This document shows, in pieces, positions 63,502 through 64,000 of a stretch of DNA of 64,000 bases (positions are counted from its first letter, which is position 1; the number at the start of each line of letters is the position of its first letter). Under the pieces are notes generated by a model. It saw only the letters and a list, made by a program, of their open reading frames with translations. It did not search any database and had not been told where the DNA came from. A program made the translations under genes and the position numbers. Source of the DNA: Flavobacterium taihuense (GTDB taxonomy: Bacteria > Bacteroidota > Bacteroidia > Flavobacteriales > Flavobacteriaceae); NCBI RefSeq assembly GCF_019351435.1, contig NZ_JAHWYN010000011.1, forward strand, positions 89,570 through 153,569. The letters are read 5' to 3'.

Positions 63502-63918
63502 AATAATATAGTTATGTTTTTTATTTCTTTTGTTAATGCTAAGAGCTAAATAACTCTTTTGTTTTTAAATTCTTTGAAAGAAAAAGATTTGCTTTTTTTT
63601 TAGTTTGGTATATTCTTTCAAGCGCTGCGCTAAATTTAGTTAAACTTTATTAAAATATCGATAAAATACATTTTTTTTATATTAAAGAAAGAAAAAACAT
63701 ATTTATTTTCAATTGCAATATAGTAAATAATCTTTACCCAAGAACAAAAAAATATCTCACTTTATATTTTATTTTCGATGATTTTTATTTCGGCCTAGTA
63801 TTGTTTGCCCAATGCATGTGACGAGACAAGGTGACTTTGCATAGTAATTATAAACTCAAAAAAGCTTGGTAGGGAGCTACCGTCTGGACACAACTTTTTT
63901 TATCTTTGAGATAAAAAA
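63502..63918. other. AT-rich intergenic region; left border of an insertion sequence
   Basis: About 417 bp with no open frame of note. The last part carries a palindrome GGTAGGGAGCTACC (63870-63883) followed by GTCTGGACACAAC, which could be the terminal inverted repeat of the IS4-like element whose transposase starts at 63919. The remainder is poly-A/T and shows no repeat copy of the palindromic family. Confidence 0.35.
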
Positions 63919-64000
63919 ATGCAGACAAGACATTTTGAAGATTTAAAAGACAAGCGATTGTTGAATAGAGGAAATTCTATTCTCAATCGCTTGTTTGCTA
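63919..64000 (+). mobile_element. IS4-family-like transposase, N-terminus only (cut by window edge)
   Basis: The frame from ATG at 63919 reads MQTRHFEDLKDKRLLNRGNS then ILNRLFA and runs off the window. The F.DLKDKRL..R...IL..L pattern is that of the N-terminal domain of IS4/Tn5-type DDE transposases. With only 27 residues the family call is tentative. A palindromic sequence ~40 nt upstream may be the IS end. Confidence 0.55.

Overview
The window is chromosomal DNA of a member of the Bacteroidota, almost certainly a Flavobacterium or close relative. The evidence is the low-GC coding style, repeated promoter elements of the Bacteroidetes TTG-N17..23-TAnnTTTG type, an Oar-like TonB-dependent receptor, the type IX secretion accessory gene porD next to coaBC, a GH97 SusB-like enzyme, an RprX/RprY-type two-component pair, and intergenic palindromic repeats of a kind common in Flavobacterium. 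I see no rRNA, tRNA or CRISPR array. Mobile DNA is limited to the start of an IS4-like transposase cut by the right edge.

Layout. Bases 1-5.6 kb hold the tail of a glycan-utilisation cluster: GH3 beta-glucosidase (5' end missing), a GH43-like enzyme with discoidin and FN3 modules, and a GH97 alpha-glucosidase preceded by a LacI/GalR-type palindrome. From 5.7 to 12.2 kb come an exported M28 peptidase, nadC, a YihY/BrkB membrane protein, a DUF2147 protein and priA. A LytTR response regulator faces priA, followed by the rpsF-rpsR-rplI operon and an Oar-like receptor. From 17.6 to 25.9 kb lie ligA, dapA, bamD, rpoZ, coaBC and porD. They are followed by recN, the unrelated enoyl-ACP reductases fabV and fabI, a glycosyltransferase, coaE and an RprX/RprY-like pair.

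From 34 to 41 kb the minus strand carries acyl-ACP thioesterase, miaA, a voltage-gated-type ion channel with a zinc ribbon, an exonuclease/GIY-YIG fusion, yggS, a 3-hydroxyacyl-CoA dehydrogenase and a Gfo/Idh/MocA oxidoreductase. From 41 to 57.6 kb the genes are mixed: pcm, a Gly/Tyr-rich lipoprotein, smpB and a VF530 gene with back-to-back promoters, a GNAT enzyme, an alpha/beta hydrolase, an aldose-1-epimerase-like protein and an M1 peptidase. Then come agmatine deiminase and N-carbamoylputrescine amidase (putrescine synthesis), a surface lipoprotein, a DUF4386 protein, an LLM oxidoreductase, an L,D-transpeptidase-fold protein and an ABC exporter.

The last 6 kb contain several very small genes (56, 40 and 39 codons), a DUF808 protein, GMP reductase, an envelope-stress-like cassette (small membrane protein, YtxH, holin-like protein, coiled protein), a phosphoglycolate-phosphatase-like HAD enzyme and the edge of an insertion sequence.

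The least explained structure is a dispersed family of about 100-140 bp intergenic elements (five clear copies, one degenerate). Their ends are conserved and their central hairpins differ in sequence but still pair. Also worth attention are promoters whose -7 box lies only a few bases from the start codon (VF530, smpB, the sensor kinase), a heptamer tandem repeat that encodes the end of MiaA, and several unnamed micro-proteins.
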